Assembly: GCF_018449635.1 (NCBI RefSeq)
Contig: NZ_JAAVUV010000002.1
Location: 496,001-560,000, forward strand
Source: Caballeronia sp. dw_276
Lineage (GTDB): Bacteria; Pseudomonadota; Gammaproteobacteria; Burkholderiales; Burkholderiaceae
Direction of reading: 5' to 3'
DNA: 64,000 nt
In this document: one piece after another, positions 10,246 through 19,154 of the stretch
How positions within the stretch are numbered: the first letter of the stretch is position 1
Layout of the letters: every line of letters begins with the position of its first letter
Made by a program: the position numbers and the translations under genes
The notes under the pieces: model-generated
What the model was told of the DNA's origin: nothing
What the model saw: only the letters and a program-made list of their open reading frames with translations
The model's database searches: none

Positions 10246-11058
10246 TCAGAACGCAGGAATGACAGACCCGTTGAAATGCGTCTCGATGTAGGTGCGTACT
10301 TCCGGTGACTGATAAGCCTTCACCAGGTTCTTGACCCACGGCGCGTTCTTGTCCTGTTCGCGGACCGCAATGACGTTGACGTAGGGGTTGTGGTCTTTCT
10401 TCTCGACCGCGATTCCATCGCGCGTTGCGAATAGACCCGCCTCGGACGCAAAGTTATTCACGATTGCCGCGGCGTCCACGTCCGGAAGTGAACGCACTTG
10501 CACGACGTCCGCCGCCTCTACGAATTTAAGGTTTTTGGGGTTTGAAGTCACATCCTGCAGCGTCGCGGTTCCCGTGAATGGATCAAATCCATCACGCAGC
10601 GTGATCAGTTTGTGATCGCGCAGAATGACCAGCGCGCGCGTCTGGTTGCTGGGATCGCTTGGAATGCTGACAGTCGCGCCGGACGGCAGGGTCTCCAACG
10701 ACTTGTACTTCTTCGAGTAGAACGCGATCGGCGAGATGTACGTATTTCCCACCGGCACGATCTTGTAACCCCGCTGCTTGACCTGGTCTCGCAAGAACGG
10801 AATGTGCTGGAATGAATTGGCATTCAGGTCGCCGTTGTTAAGGGCTTCGTTAGGGCTCGCCGTTCCTGTAATCACAATGGACTCCACGGGCACGCTATTC
10901 TTTTTGGCAACCTGCGTAACGACTTCCCAGATCTGTTCATCGACACCTCCGCGCACGCCTACTTTCAAGGGCACTGATTCGGCTGCGAACGCGCCGCCAT
11001 GCAACAGCGCGAGGGTCGCAGCGATAACAGCCAACAAGCGAAACGGACGACGAACCAT
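10246..11058 (-). CDS. metQ: MetQ/NlpA family substrate-binding protein
   Basis: A 270-residue periplasmic binding protein of the NlpA (MetQ) family. A Sec signal peptide ending HGGAFA precedes the mature AESVPLKVG. Family patterns include GDLNANSFQHIPFL and IPSDPSNQTRALVIL. The signal region has no lipobox cysteine, so this is a soluble rather than lipid-anchored version. It heads the leftward metQNI operon. Methionine is the family's known ligand; another organosulfur ligand is possible given the neighbouring DszA-like and DszC-like genes. Confidence 0.9.
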   Translation of the reverse strand: MVRRPFRLLAVIAATLALLHGGAFAAESVPLKVGVRGGVDEQIWEVVTQVAKKNSVPVESIVITGTASPNEALNNGDLNANSFQHIPFLRDQVKQRGYKIVPVGNTYISPIAFYSKKYKSLETLPSGATVSIPSDPSNQTRALVILRDHKLITLRDGFDPFTGTATLQDVTSNPKNLKFVEAADVVQVRSLPDVDAAAIVNNFASEAGLFATRDGIAVEKKDHNPYVNVIAVREQDKNAPWVKNLVKAYQSPEVRTYIETHFNGSVIPAF

Positions 11059-11519
11059 GGCGACTCTCTCTCGGTGTGAATTAATGTTCGGCGATTATAG
11101 GGATGGGTTTTTCAAAGGCCTAAGAATTGTTAGTCGAATGCTAATCACCGTCCAGCGCCTGGATTTTTTCGGAAGCTCACAAGATTGGAATACCTAACTA
11201 GGCGTGAGGGAACTGGCTTGCACAATGCATGGATTCTGCTTGTTGAGCGCCACTCACCGACGTCACACCAGCTTCATCGATGCACACACGAAACAAGCAC
11301 AGATGCAAAGGCTATCCGCGCACCGCTGATAACCGCCCGAACATTTTCATGCAAAGAAAATTCCGATAGCTTCGTTGCGGCGTCATGCATGCGATGCTTC
11401 AATCTAGCGCTCCAAGCGCCAAGGGTTTACTTAAACGGCCACATCCTCCCCCTTACGTTTATCAACCCGCAACGCCAGCTTCCAGATTCGCAACATCAAA
11501 AGCCAAGGAACGCGAGCCA
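11059..11519. promoter_or_regulatory. 461-base divergent region between metQ and the DszC-like gene, with a possible sigma-54 site
   Basis: No gene with family resemblance is visible here. TGGC at 11214-11217 and TGCA at 11226-11229 place GG and GC 12 bases apart, the spacing of a -24/-12 sigma-54 promoter directed rightwards. The match outside those cores is weak and would leave a leader of about 280 bases. Sulfone-assimilation (sfn) genes in Pseudomonas are sigma-54 dependent, which is the only reason to mention it. Confidence 0.3.
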
Positions 11520-12776
11520 ATGTCCGTCCAGCTTGTGCAAGACACGTCCGCCGTCAAACCGCCGCCCGATCGGACTCGCTCACGCCGCAGCCGCGAGGAG
11601 ATCCTCGCGGACCTTCCGTCCATTGCGAAGGAGATCGCCAAAGGCGCGGTCGCACGTGAACTCGGCAGGGAATTACCATTCGAAATTTTCCGCACACTGC
11701 GCCACACCGGCCTGACATCGCTGCGCGTGCCTGAACAGTTGGGCGGTCCCGGCGGAACCCTCGCCGATCAGGTGGAGGTCATCTGCACGCTTGCTGCCGC
11801 CGATTCAAACGTGGCGCACGCGCTGCGCAGCCATTTCGGTTTTCTCGAATCCATTGCGGTCGACCCTGGCGCACCGGTCAGCCGCAAGTATGTACAGGAA
11901 GTACTCGACGGCAAACTCTTTGGCGGCGCGCACATGGAAATCAATACGCCACGTCCGAACATGCTGCGCACGAAACTGGTCAGGCATGGCGACAGGTACC
12001 TCCTGACGGGCAAGAAATACTATGCGACAGGCGCGGCGTTCTGCGATTACACGAGCTTCACGGCCCTCGATGAAGACGGCCGCGTAACCGGCGCGCTGGT
12101 GCCTGCGAACCGCAAAGGCGTGCACATTCTCGATGACTGGGACGGCATGGGCCAGCGCCTGACGGCGAGCGGCGGAGTTGATCTTGACGACGTGGAAGTG
12201 TTTCCGGACGAGATCACCTCGCGACTCGACGGCGATCCATTCGTGCGCCGTCACAATGCAACGCGCGCGCAGTTGCACCTTGTGGCGTGCATCGCGGGCA
12301 TCGTCCGAAACGTTTTCAGTGATGCCGTAGGATACGCGCAGAAGCAGGCCCGCTCGGCGAAACACAGCCATTCCGAAACTGCGCGAGGCGACCATTTCGT
12401 GCAGCAGGTGATCGGCGATATTGCCGCCGCGTCTCACGCAATCGACGTGATCATCGCCGACGTGGCAAGAACACTCGATGCCGCGGCCGCCGGCATTGTC
12501 GCGGGGGCGCCGAACCTTGACGATCTCGTCATGGCGAGTGCGCTTGCAAACTCGAAGGCGCAAATCGTGGTCGGCAAGCTCGCCATTCGCGCGGCTGAAA
12601 AACTCTTCGATACCGGCGGCGGATCAGCGACCTCACGAAAGTACGATTTCGACCGCCACTGGCGCAACATCCGTACGATCCTCAATCACAATCCCCTGCT
12701 TCTGAAGGGTCGCGTAATTGGCGACTACTACTTGAACGGCGAGCGTGCCGATTTCGATGAAGGCCGCGTGTTCTGA
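11520..12776 (+). CDS. Acyl-CoA-dehydrogenase-fold flavin monooxygenase, DszC/SfnB-like
   Basis: 418 residues, about the size of DszC (417). DszC oxidises dibenzothiophene to its sulfone using FMNH2 from a partner reductase. Aligning by eye to remembered DszC, AAADSNVAHALRSH here matches AAADGSLGHLFGYH, so DszC His92 corresponds to His100. FDRHWRNIRTILNHNP matches FDRFWRNVRTHSLHDP, so His391 corresponds to His390. Both catalytic histidines are therefore kept. I chose the ATG at 11520, after AAGGAA; upstream in-frame ATGs lack family resemblance. SfnB-type enzymes are the nearest alternative label. It lies upstream of the receptor and importer block on the same strand. Confidence 0.85.
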   Translation: MSVQLVQDTSAVKPPPDRTRSRRSREEILADLPSIAKEIAKGAVARELGRELPFEIFRTLRHTGLTSLRVPEQLGGPGGTLADQVEVICTLAAADSNVAHALRSHFGFLESIAVDPGAPVSRKYVQEVLDGKLFGGAHMEINTPRPNMLRTKLVRHGDRYLLTGKKYYATGAAFCDYTSFTALDEDGRVTGALVPANRKGVHILDDWDGMGQRLTASGGVDLDDVEVFPDEITSRLDGDPFVRRHNATRAQLHLVACIAGIVRNVFSDAVGYAQKQARSAKHSHSETARGDHFVQQVIGDIAAASHAIDVIIADVARTLDAAAAGIVAGAPNLDDLVMASALANSKAQIVVGKLAIRAAEKLFDTGGGSATSRKYDFDRHWRNIRTILNHNPLLLKGRVIGDYYLNGERADFDEGRVF

Positions 12777-13118
12777 TTGTCTAACGCGGCCGCCTCGTCA
12801 CGAGAACCGCCAATCATGCGAACGCCGATGACGCATTTGCAAGTACATCCGCAAGCAACCGGAAATTGAAAAAATAATACACAACGAAATAAGAAATAGT
12901 TCGTTAGGAATGGGAACTATTTTTGATATTGTTTTGTTGCACATCAGTAAATGACTTTCCCAATTAGATCAGTTTCCGCCTCCCGGTTCCGGAGGAACGG
13001 GTGACTTTGCACGCCTGTTCCACTACTCCGGATCGATTGAGAACGCACTGTCAATTCCATTTAATCGCCCTTCCCCGCAAACCCAGGCAAGCGGACGAGG
13101 AGGGCATCAAGGATCAAT
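12777..13118. promoter_or_regulatory. 342-base region upstream of the TonB-dependent receptor
   Basis: An AT-rich island in GC-rich DNA. It holds a perfect 9-bp inverted repeat (see 12894-12922) and AT-rich stretches suitable for a promoter. No open frame here resembles a known protein. Confidence 0.45.
12894..12922. repeat. Perfect 9-bp inverted repeat AAATAGTTC-N11-GAACTATTT
   Basis: Arms lie at 12894-12902 and 12914-12922 in an AT-rich stretch. T-rich sequence follows on the plus strand, so it could act as a weak terminator for the DszC-like gene. Equally it could be an operator for the receptor gene 197 bases downstream. Confidence 0.5.
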
Positions 13119-15647
13119 ATGTCTCGGCCTTATAGACGAAACGCTCGTATTTCGAAGCGCAGTACGCCGCGGCTGGCCGCCATTTCTGTGGCGCTCGGAA
13201 GTTTATATAGCGCCGGTGCGTGGGCGCAAACGGTCACCGCTGGAAGTGACGTCGCCAAGGTCCAGGACGTGGTGGTCACCACCGGTTCCCGTGGCGATAC
13301 CAAAACCGTTGCCGACAGCCTCGCGCCAATTTCCGTCATCAGCGACGCCGAGCTTGCGAAGACCGGCAAGCAGAATCTCCGCGATGCACTCGCGTCGCTC
13401 GATCCCACGTATGCCAACGTGCCCGGTTTCAAAGGCCAGCAGGGGATTGGCGTGAACACCGCCAGCTTGCGCGGATTGAGCGGCAACGAAGTGCTGGTGC
13501 TGGTCAACGGCAAGCGGCGTCATTCGTCGGCGGTCGTGATTGCGGGTATTGGCGGAACCGGAACCGATCTCGACTTGATACCGATCAGCGCGATCGACCA
13601 TATCGAAATCCTGAAGGACGGCGCCGCCGCGCAATACGGGTCCGACGCGATCGCGGGCGTGATCAACATCATTCTCAAGTCCGACGCAAGCGGTGGCAGC
13701 TTCAGCGGCGAATACGGGCAGAACGCCAACGCGAATGTAGGCGGCCTCGGGCAAAACGGGAAGACCGGAAATTTTTCGTTGAATCAGGGCATCGCGTTAC
13801 CGCATGGCGGCTCGTTGAATTTGAGCGCTGCTGTTGTCACTTCGAAAGACACGAACGTGGCCGGCCCGGTCCCGAACAACACCAACATCTATCCGCTGCT
13901 TCCAGGTGGCGCCAGGGACCCGCGAGAGACCACCAATTCACGGTATCGGCAGATCATGGGCCTGCCCAACACGCAGACACAAAACTTCTCTTATAACTTC
14001 AACCTGCCGATCAACGACTCCATTCAGGTCTATTCGAACGCCACGTATAGCCATCGGTTTTCGCAAGGTTTCGGGACTTACCGGTCGGCCAGTTCCTCGC
14101 AGAACAACCTCGCGTTTTATCCCGAGGGTTTTCTGCCGCAATTCGCGGTGCAGGACAATGACTATCAGGTCGTCGCAGGCGTGAAGGGAACCAACCTGCT
14201 CGGATGGGACTGGGACCTGAGCACATCGTATGGGCGTGACGACGCGCGGGTCGAAAACAACAATGCGCTAAGCCCATCGTTCGGTGCTGCGAGCGCGACC
14301 AACTTCTATCTGGGCAGCCTCGTTGCGAGCGAATGGACGACCAACCTCGACTTGACCCGCAAGTTCAACACTGGCCTCTTCGACAAGCCGCTGCAAGTCT
14401 CATTCGGTTTCGAGCATCGATACGATGAGTTCCAGCAGACCACCGGCGACTATCAGTCGTATGCGCAAGGCGGCTACATACCAGCAACCGGCGCGTTTGC
14501 AGGCCAGCCCATCTCACCGGGTTCGGCCGGCATGGGCGGCTTCTCGCCGGCTGCGGCAGGCTCCTACGGCCGCACCAACGACGCCGCGTATATAGACCTG
14601 GCCCAGGCAATCACCAACAAGTGGACGGTCGATCTCGCCGGGCGCTTCGAGCATTACAACCAGGGCGTAGGGAACGTAGCAAGCGGCAAGCTTTCTACCC
14701 GCTACGAGTTCTCCCCTACGCTTGCCGTTCGCGGCACCGTCAGCAACGGTTTCGCGGCGCCATCGCTGCAGGACACGTATTTCACGAACATCAGCTCAAG
14801 CTATAACCGCGACGTTTTCACCGGCGCGTGGATCCAGCAGATTTCGAAGCTCGTGCCCGCTTCGAATCCGGCGGCGCAGGCGCTGGGCGCGACCGCATTG
14901 AAGCCGGAAAAATCGACCAGCTTCAGCTTGGGCTTCGTGCTCAAGCCTATCGAACGTCTTAATGTTTCCGTCGATGCCTATCAGATCGTGATCCAAGACC
15001 GCATTGTCCAGTCGACGGCTTTGCAAGGCAGCGCGGTTCAGTCCTTGTTGGCCGCGGCCGGACAAAGCGCGAATCAGACAGTCTCGTATTTTGCCAATGC
15101 AGGCACGACGGTGACGCAAGGTGTCGACGTCATCGCCGACTATTTCACGCCGTTCGGCAAATACGGCGATGTGAAATGGACCTTCATGAGCACGCAGCAG
15201 AACCAGCAGATCCGCAGCTTGAACAATCCGGGCGTGCTGAGCGCGAACGGCATTCAGTTGATCGGACGTGACGCGCAGGGACGCCTGACCGTGGCGAATC
15301 CGAAGAACATCACGTCGCTTTCCGCCGACTGGACTTACGGCAAGTTTGGTGTCTTCGTCAAGGAAACGCGCTATTCGAGCGTCACCGGTCTGAACGCGAT
15401 TTCCGCCGATCGCGATGAACACGTACCGGCCGCTTTCATCACCGATCTCAACCTGAGTTATTGGCTCACGAAGAAATCACGGCTTTCCATTGGCGCGAAC
15501 AACCTGTTCAACAAGAAGCCGCCTAATCTTCCAGATGCCGCGATCCAATACTTCGGCTTTCCGGTTTCCACACCTAATCCGAGCTGGTACTCGCCCTACG
15601 GCGTGAACGGAGGCTTCTATTACGCGCGCCTCGACGTTGTCTGGTGA
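13119..15647 (+). CDS. TonB-dependent outer-membrane receptor
   Basis: 842 residues. A Sec signal peptide (cleavage after GAWA, residue 36) is followed by a TonB box-like VQDVVVTTGSR. A plug domain spans about residues 60-180 (LRGLSGNEVLVLVNGKRRH; IEILKDGAAAQYGSDAIAGVINIIL). A beta-barrel of about 650 residues ends in aromatic RLDVVW, the expected C-terminal outer-membrane signal. AAGGA precedes the ATG by seven bases. It heads the rightward block, so its substrate probably enters the downstream oxidation and ABC import steps. A dedicated tonB-exbB-exbD set sits at the far end of the block. Siderophore uptake is the generic alternative, but no siderophore genes are near. Confidence 0.93.
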   Translation: MSRPYRRNARISKRSTPRLAAISVALGSLYSAGAWAQTVTAGSDVAKVQDVVVTTGSRGDTKTVADSLAPISVISDAELAKTGKQNLRDALASLDPTYANVPGFKGQQGIGVNTASLRGLSGNEVLVLVNGKRRHSSAVVIAGIGGTGTDLDLIPISAIDHIEILKDGAAAQYGSDAIAGVINIILKSDASGGSFSGEYGQNANANVGGLGQNGKTGNFSLNQGIALPHGGSLNLSAAVVTSKDTNVAGPVPNNTNIYPLLPGGARDPRETTNSRYRQIMGLPNTQTQNFSYNFNLPINDSIQVYSNATYSHRFSQGFGTYRSASSSQNNLAFYPEGFLPQFAVQDNDYQVVAGVKGTNLLGWDWDLSTSYGRDDARVENNNALSPSFGAASATNFYLGSLVASEWTTNLDLTRKFNTGLFDKPLQVSFGFEHRYDEFQQTTGDYQSYAQGGYIPATGAFAGQPISPGSAGMGGFSPAAAGSYGRTNDAAYIDLAQAITNKWTVDLAGRFEHYNQGVGNVASGKLSTRYEFSPTLAVRGTVSNGFAAPSLQDTYFTNISSSYNRDVFTGAWIQQISKLVPASNPAAQALGATALKPEKSTSFSLGFVLKPIERLNVSVDAYQIVIQDRIVQSTALQGSAVQSLLAAAGQSANQTVSYFANAGTTVTQGVDVIADYFTPFGKYGDVKWTFMSTQQNQQIRSLNNPGVLSANGIQLIGRDAQGRLTVANPKNITSLSADWTYGKFGVFVKETRYSSVTGLNAISADRDEHVPAAFITDLNLSYWLTKKSRLSIGANNLFNKKPPNLPDAAIQYFGFPVSTPNPSWYSPYGVNGGFYYARLDVVW

Positions 15648-15667
15648 TCCGGGCTTAAGGGAATTCG

Positions 15668-16795
15668 ATGACATACGAAACAGTTTCTCCCGCTGACATT
15701 CCAGGCAGTCCGCTTGCCAATGCGTTCAAGCAGCCCTTGATGCTGGGGGTCTTCCTGAATCTGCAGGACATCCGGCTGTCCTCCTTGCCGACGACATCGA
15801 CATGGACTTTCGACTACAACGCCGAGGTCGTGCGCAAATCGGATGAACTCGGGTTCGAACTCGCCTTCAGCCGTACGCAATGGCTGCCGAAAGGCGGCTA
15901 CGACGGCGAAGCCTCGCTCGATGCTTTCATCGCGCTCGGCGCCATGGCTGCGATCACAAAGAATATCTTGCTGATCTCGACCATCCACGTGCTTTATGGC
16001 CCGATCCATCCGCTGCATCTGGCCAAGTACGGCGCCACGCTCGATCATATTTCCAAGGGACGCTGGGGCATCAACATCGTGACCGGGCATCGCGCGGTCG
16101 AGCATGAGATGTTCGGCTGGGATCGCATCGAGCACGACACACGCTACGAACTGGCCGGCGAACTCTTCGATGTCGTCCAGCGTCTCTGGACCGATACCGA
16201 AAACTTCTCGTTCGAAGGCAAGTCGCCCTGGAAGGTACGCAACGGCTACATCACACCGAAACCGCTGTTCGGACGTCCGGTGCTGGTCAACGCAACCGGC
16301 TCCGAAGCGGGTATTGCATTCGCCGCGAAGTATTCGGACATCGTGTTCATTACGAGCCCCGGTGGCGCGCATATAGACAGCGCGCTTGAAACCTTGCCCG
16401 CGCATATTGCCAATATCAAGGCGCAAGCGGCACGCGTAGGGCGCGCGGTACGCACCGTGATCAACCCGGTGATTGTCAGCCGCGATACCGAGCGCGAAGC
16501 CAACGAATATGCCAACGCGATCTCGCGCAACACCATCAAGGGCGTATTCGGCGGTTTCGACAGCGATGCGCACGCATGGCGCGGACGTCAGGATGCATCG
16601 CACAAACAGGGGCTTGGCCTTGGCGGCAACATCGAGATCGTGGGTACCCCCGAGCAAGTTGTCGAACAGCTTGTCGCCCTGAAAAAGACCGGCATAGACG
16701 GCGTGCAACTCGGCTTCTATGACTTCCTCCCCGATCTCGAATACTTCGGCGAACGCATCCTGCCCCTGCTCAAACAAGCCGGCCTCCGGCTCTGA
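15668..16795 (+). CDS. Flavin-dependent LLM monooxygenase, SfnG/RutA-like
   Basis: 375-residue luciferase-superfamily monooxygenase, cytoplasmic, needing reduced FMN from a reductase. The pattern ISKGRWGINIVTGH near residues 127-140 and a C-terminal LEYFGERILPLLKQ match the dimethylsulfone monooxygenase (SfnG) and RutA group more than the DszA group. It begins 20 bases after the receptor gene and continues into the aldo/keto reductase gene. Sulfone oxidation giving a sulfinate would fit the DszB-like protein encoded two genes later. This is inference from context and family. Confidence 0.85.
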   Translation: MTYETVSPADIPGSPLANAFKQPLMLGVFLNLQDIRLSSLPTTSTWTFDYNAEVVRKSDELGFELAFSRTQWLPKGGYDGEASLDAFIALGAMAAITKNILLISTIHVLYGPIHPLHLAKYGATLDHISKGRWGINIVTGHRAVEHEMFGWDRIEHDTRYELAGELFDVVQRLWTDTENFSFEGKSPWKVRNGYITPKPLFGRPVLVNATGSEAGIAFAAKYSDIVFITSPGGAHIDSALETLPAHIANIKAQAARVGRAVRTVINPVIVSRDTEREANEYANAISRNTIKGVFGGFDSDAHAWRGRQDASHKQGLGLGGNIEIVGTPEQVVEQLVALKKTGIDGVQLGFYDFLPDLEYFGERILPLLKQAGLRL

Positions 16796-16833
16796 TCCAA
16801 CGCATTTTTCGCCAACACCACGGAGACAATCCA

Positions 16834-17871
16834 ATGACCACGTATCGCAATCTTGGCCGCAGCGGAATCAAAGTGTCACCGCTGTGCCTCGGCACCATGA
16901 TGTTCGGCGGCCAGACCGACGAGCAAACCGCGCGGCGCATCACTGACAAGGCCTTCGAGCAAGGCGTCAATTTCATCGATACCGCCGACGGCTACGCCGG
17001 AGGCGCTTCCGAGCAGGTCGTCGGCCGGCTGATCGCAGAACGCCGCTACAGTTGGGTGCTTGCCACCAAGATCGCGAGCCCGCGCGGCGACGGTCCGAAC
17101 GATCGAGGCGCATCGCGCAAATACATTATCGAAGCAGTGGATCGCAGTTTGAAACGGCTCGGCGGCGGGTATATCGACTTGTTGTATCTGCATCGCGAGG
17201 ATCATGACACGCCGATCGTGGAAACCGTCCGTGCGCTCGACGACCTGATTCGCGCCGGCAAGATCCGTCATTACGGGCTGTCGAACCATCGTGCATGGAA
17301 GATCGCCGAATTCAGCCGCACCGCCGACGCTCTCGGCGTAGACCGGCCGATTGCGTCGCAGCCGCTTTATAACCTCGCGAACCGTCAAGTCGAAATCGAA
17401 CAGCTCGAAGCAGCTGATTATTACGGCCTCGGCGTCGTTCCCTACAGCCCGCTTGCGCGTGGTGTGCTAACAGCGAAGTATCAACCGGATCAGGCCCCGG
17501 AAGCCGGTACCCGCGCCGGCCGCCAGGACAAACGCCTGCAACAGACGGAATGGCGTCCCGAATCGCTGACGCTCGCGCAGCAGGTCAAGCGTCACGCCGA
17601 GGAGCGCGGCATCACGCCAGGGCAGTTCGCGCTTGCATGGGTGTTGAACAACAAGCTGATTACGGCGGCCATCACCGGGCCGCGCACCGAAGCGCAATGG
17701 GACGATTATTTGCCCGCGATCGAGTACCGCTTTACTGCGGAGGACGAAGCGTTCGTGGATTCGCTGGTGACCCCGGGTCATGCATCCACGCCAGGCTTCA
17801 ACGATCCCGGTCACCCGTTCTTCGGCCGTCAACCGAGAACGACGGCAAGCGAGAAACCCGCGTCGCGATGA
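16834..17871 (+). CDS. Aldo/keto reductase
   Basis: 345-residue NADPH-dependent oxidoreductase with the (beta/alpha)8 fold. The catalytic tetrad is present: Asp49 (FIDTADGY), Tyr54, Lys79 (LATKI) and His120 (LLYLH). The cofactor end is seen as GKIRHYGLSNH. It lies 38 bases after the monooxygenase gene and should be co-transcribed with it. It could reduce a carbonyl product released by oxidative C-S cleavage. The substrate is not deducible. Confidence 0.92.
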   Translation: MTTYRNLGRSGIKVSPLCLGTMMFGGQTDEQTARRITDKAFEQGVNFIDTADGYAGGASEQVVGRLIAERRYSWVLATKIASPRGDGPNDRGASRKYIIEAVDRSLKRLGGGYIDLLYLHREDHDTPIVETVRALDDLIRAGKIRHYGLSNHRAWKIAEFSRTADALGVDRPIASQPLYNLANRQVEIEQLEAADYYGLGVVPYSPLARGVLTAKYQPDQAPEAGTRAGRQDKRLQQTEWRPESLTLAQQVKRHAEERGITPGQFALAWVLNNKLITAAITGPRTEAQWDDYLPAIEYRFTAEDEAFVDSLVTPGHASTPGFNDPGHPFFGRQPRTTASEKPASR

Positions 17872-18027
17872 CTTCGGATATCAGCACGCGCCTCATATAT
17901 TTACGACGAATGCTTCGTATGCGCGGGCATCGTGACTCACTAAGATCGAAATCCAGGGTGCATCGCCCAGGCCCCGAGAGCGAAGCGTTGCCCTCTTCGC
18001 TTCGACCCCACATCCTATGGATACGCC

Positions 18028-19119
18028 ATGACCCATTCGACCGGCACACAAGCTGTCAAACGTCTCTGGTACACGCGTTGTCCCGCGCCCACGCCGTTTG
18101 GCATCGCCATCCAGCAGGGATGGTTGCAGGACGAGTTCGCCGCCGATGGCATCGACATCAAGGCGTTGCAGGATTCAAGCGATCCCGTGATCCGGCAATC
18201 TCACTTCACGCATTCACAAGCGCATTCGTTTCGGCAGGGCGGCAACATCCCTGCGCTCTGGGCGCGCGCGCAAGGTGCGGACACGCGGGTGATCGGCTTG
18301 TCGTGGGTGGATGAGTTCCAGGGCCTGATCGCGCTTCCATCCACGGGAATAGAGGACCCGGCCAACTTGCGCGGACGACGCTTCGGCCTGCCGCGCAACA
18401 CGCGTGCGAAGGTGATCGATTTTCATCGTGCGACTGCGCTGCGCGGCTTTGTCTCGCTCCTCGGCGCGGTCGGCCTGACGCTCGACGATGTGCAGCTCGT
18501 CGATCTTCCCACCGCGCCACGTGGTCTCGCCGATGAACCCCCGGTAGGCGATGCGGGCGCAGCGCGATTGCTCGCCACCGAACGCGGCCAGGAATTCAGT
18601 TTCGAAGCCCTGGCGCTGGTGCGCGACGAAGTCGACGTGGTGTTCGTCAAGGGTGCGAGCGGACTTGAAGCGGCGAATCTGATTGGCGCCCGCGCAATTG
18701 TCGACCTGAGCGACCAGCCGGACCGGCTTGCGCATGCCAACAATGGCACGCCGCGCCCCTTGACGGTCGATGCAGCCCTGCTACGCGAGCGCCCCGATCT
18801 TGTCGCCCGTGTCCTGTCACGCGCAATAGAAGCGGGCGAATGGGCGAGCGTGCATCCGCAGGCCGCGGTCGCTTATGTGGCGCGCGAGACGCGTTCGGCC
18901 GAACATTGGGCGCGTCACGCTTACGGCGCGCAACTTGGATCGCAATTGCAGATCGGCCTCGATCGCGACGCAATCGCAGCGCTCGATGACTTCAAGCATT
19001 TCCTCTTCAAGCACGAATTCATCAAGCAAGACTTCGACATCGCGAGCTGGATCGACCCTGTCCCGCTCGCCGCCGCCCGCGCGTTGCTGGCGGAGCGGCG
19101 CCTGAAAGTCCCAGCATAA
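18028..19119 (+). CDS. Predicted sulfinate desulfinase, DszB-like (periplasmic-binding-protein fold)
   Basis: 363 residues, like DszB (365). No signal peptide: the first 12 residues are polar and homology begins at LWYTRCPAP. DszB (2'-hydroxybiphenyl-2-sulfinate desulfinase) has the binding-protein type II fold with Cys27, His60 and Arg70 in its active site. The matching residues here are Cys18 (YTRCPAP), His59 (QSHFTHSQ) and Arg69 (FRQGGNIP). The His-Arg spacing is identical, and the Cys-His interval has eight extra residues. The GRRFGLP block corresponds to DszB GRRIGVS. I infer a cytoplasmic enzyme that releases sulfite from a sulfinate. Routine annotation would call it an ABC substrate-binding protein, but it is not exported. 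It is followed after 35 bases by a true, exported binding protein. Confidence 0.75.
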   Translation: MTHSTGTQAVKRLWYTRCPAPTPFGIAIQQGWLQDEFAADGIDIKALQDSSDPVIRQSHFTHSQAHSFRQGGNIPALWARAQGADTRVIGLSWVDEFQGLIALPSTGIEDPANLRGRRFGLPRNTRAKVIDFHRATALRGFVSLLGAVGLTLDDVQLVDLPTAPRGLADEPPVGDAGAARLLATERGQEFSFEALALVRDEVDVVFVKGASGLEAANLIGARAIVDLSDQPDRLAHANNGTPRPLTVDAALLRERPDLVARVLSRAIEAGEWASVHPQAAVAYVARETRSAEHWARHAYGAQLGSQLQIGLDRDAIAALDDFKHFLFKHEFIKQDFDIASWIDPVPLAAARALLAERRLKVPA

Positions 19120-19154
19120 GCAACCGGTTCACTTCACGCACCAGGATTTCCCCG

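Noticed and set aside
11059..11519. SAM or other riboswitch ahead of metQ
   Set aside because: Less than 40 bases of leader precede a plausible start, and no recognisable riboswitch core was found.
18028..19119. Label as SsuA/NMT1 periplasmic binding protein
   Set aside because: There is no signal peptide, and the DszB Cys/His/Arg set is present; fold similarity explains the usual label.
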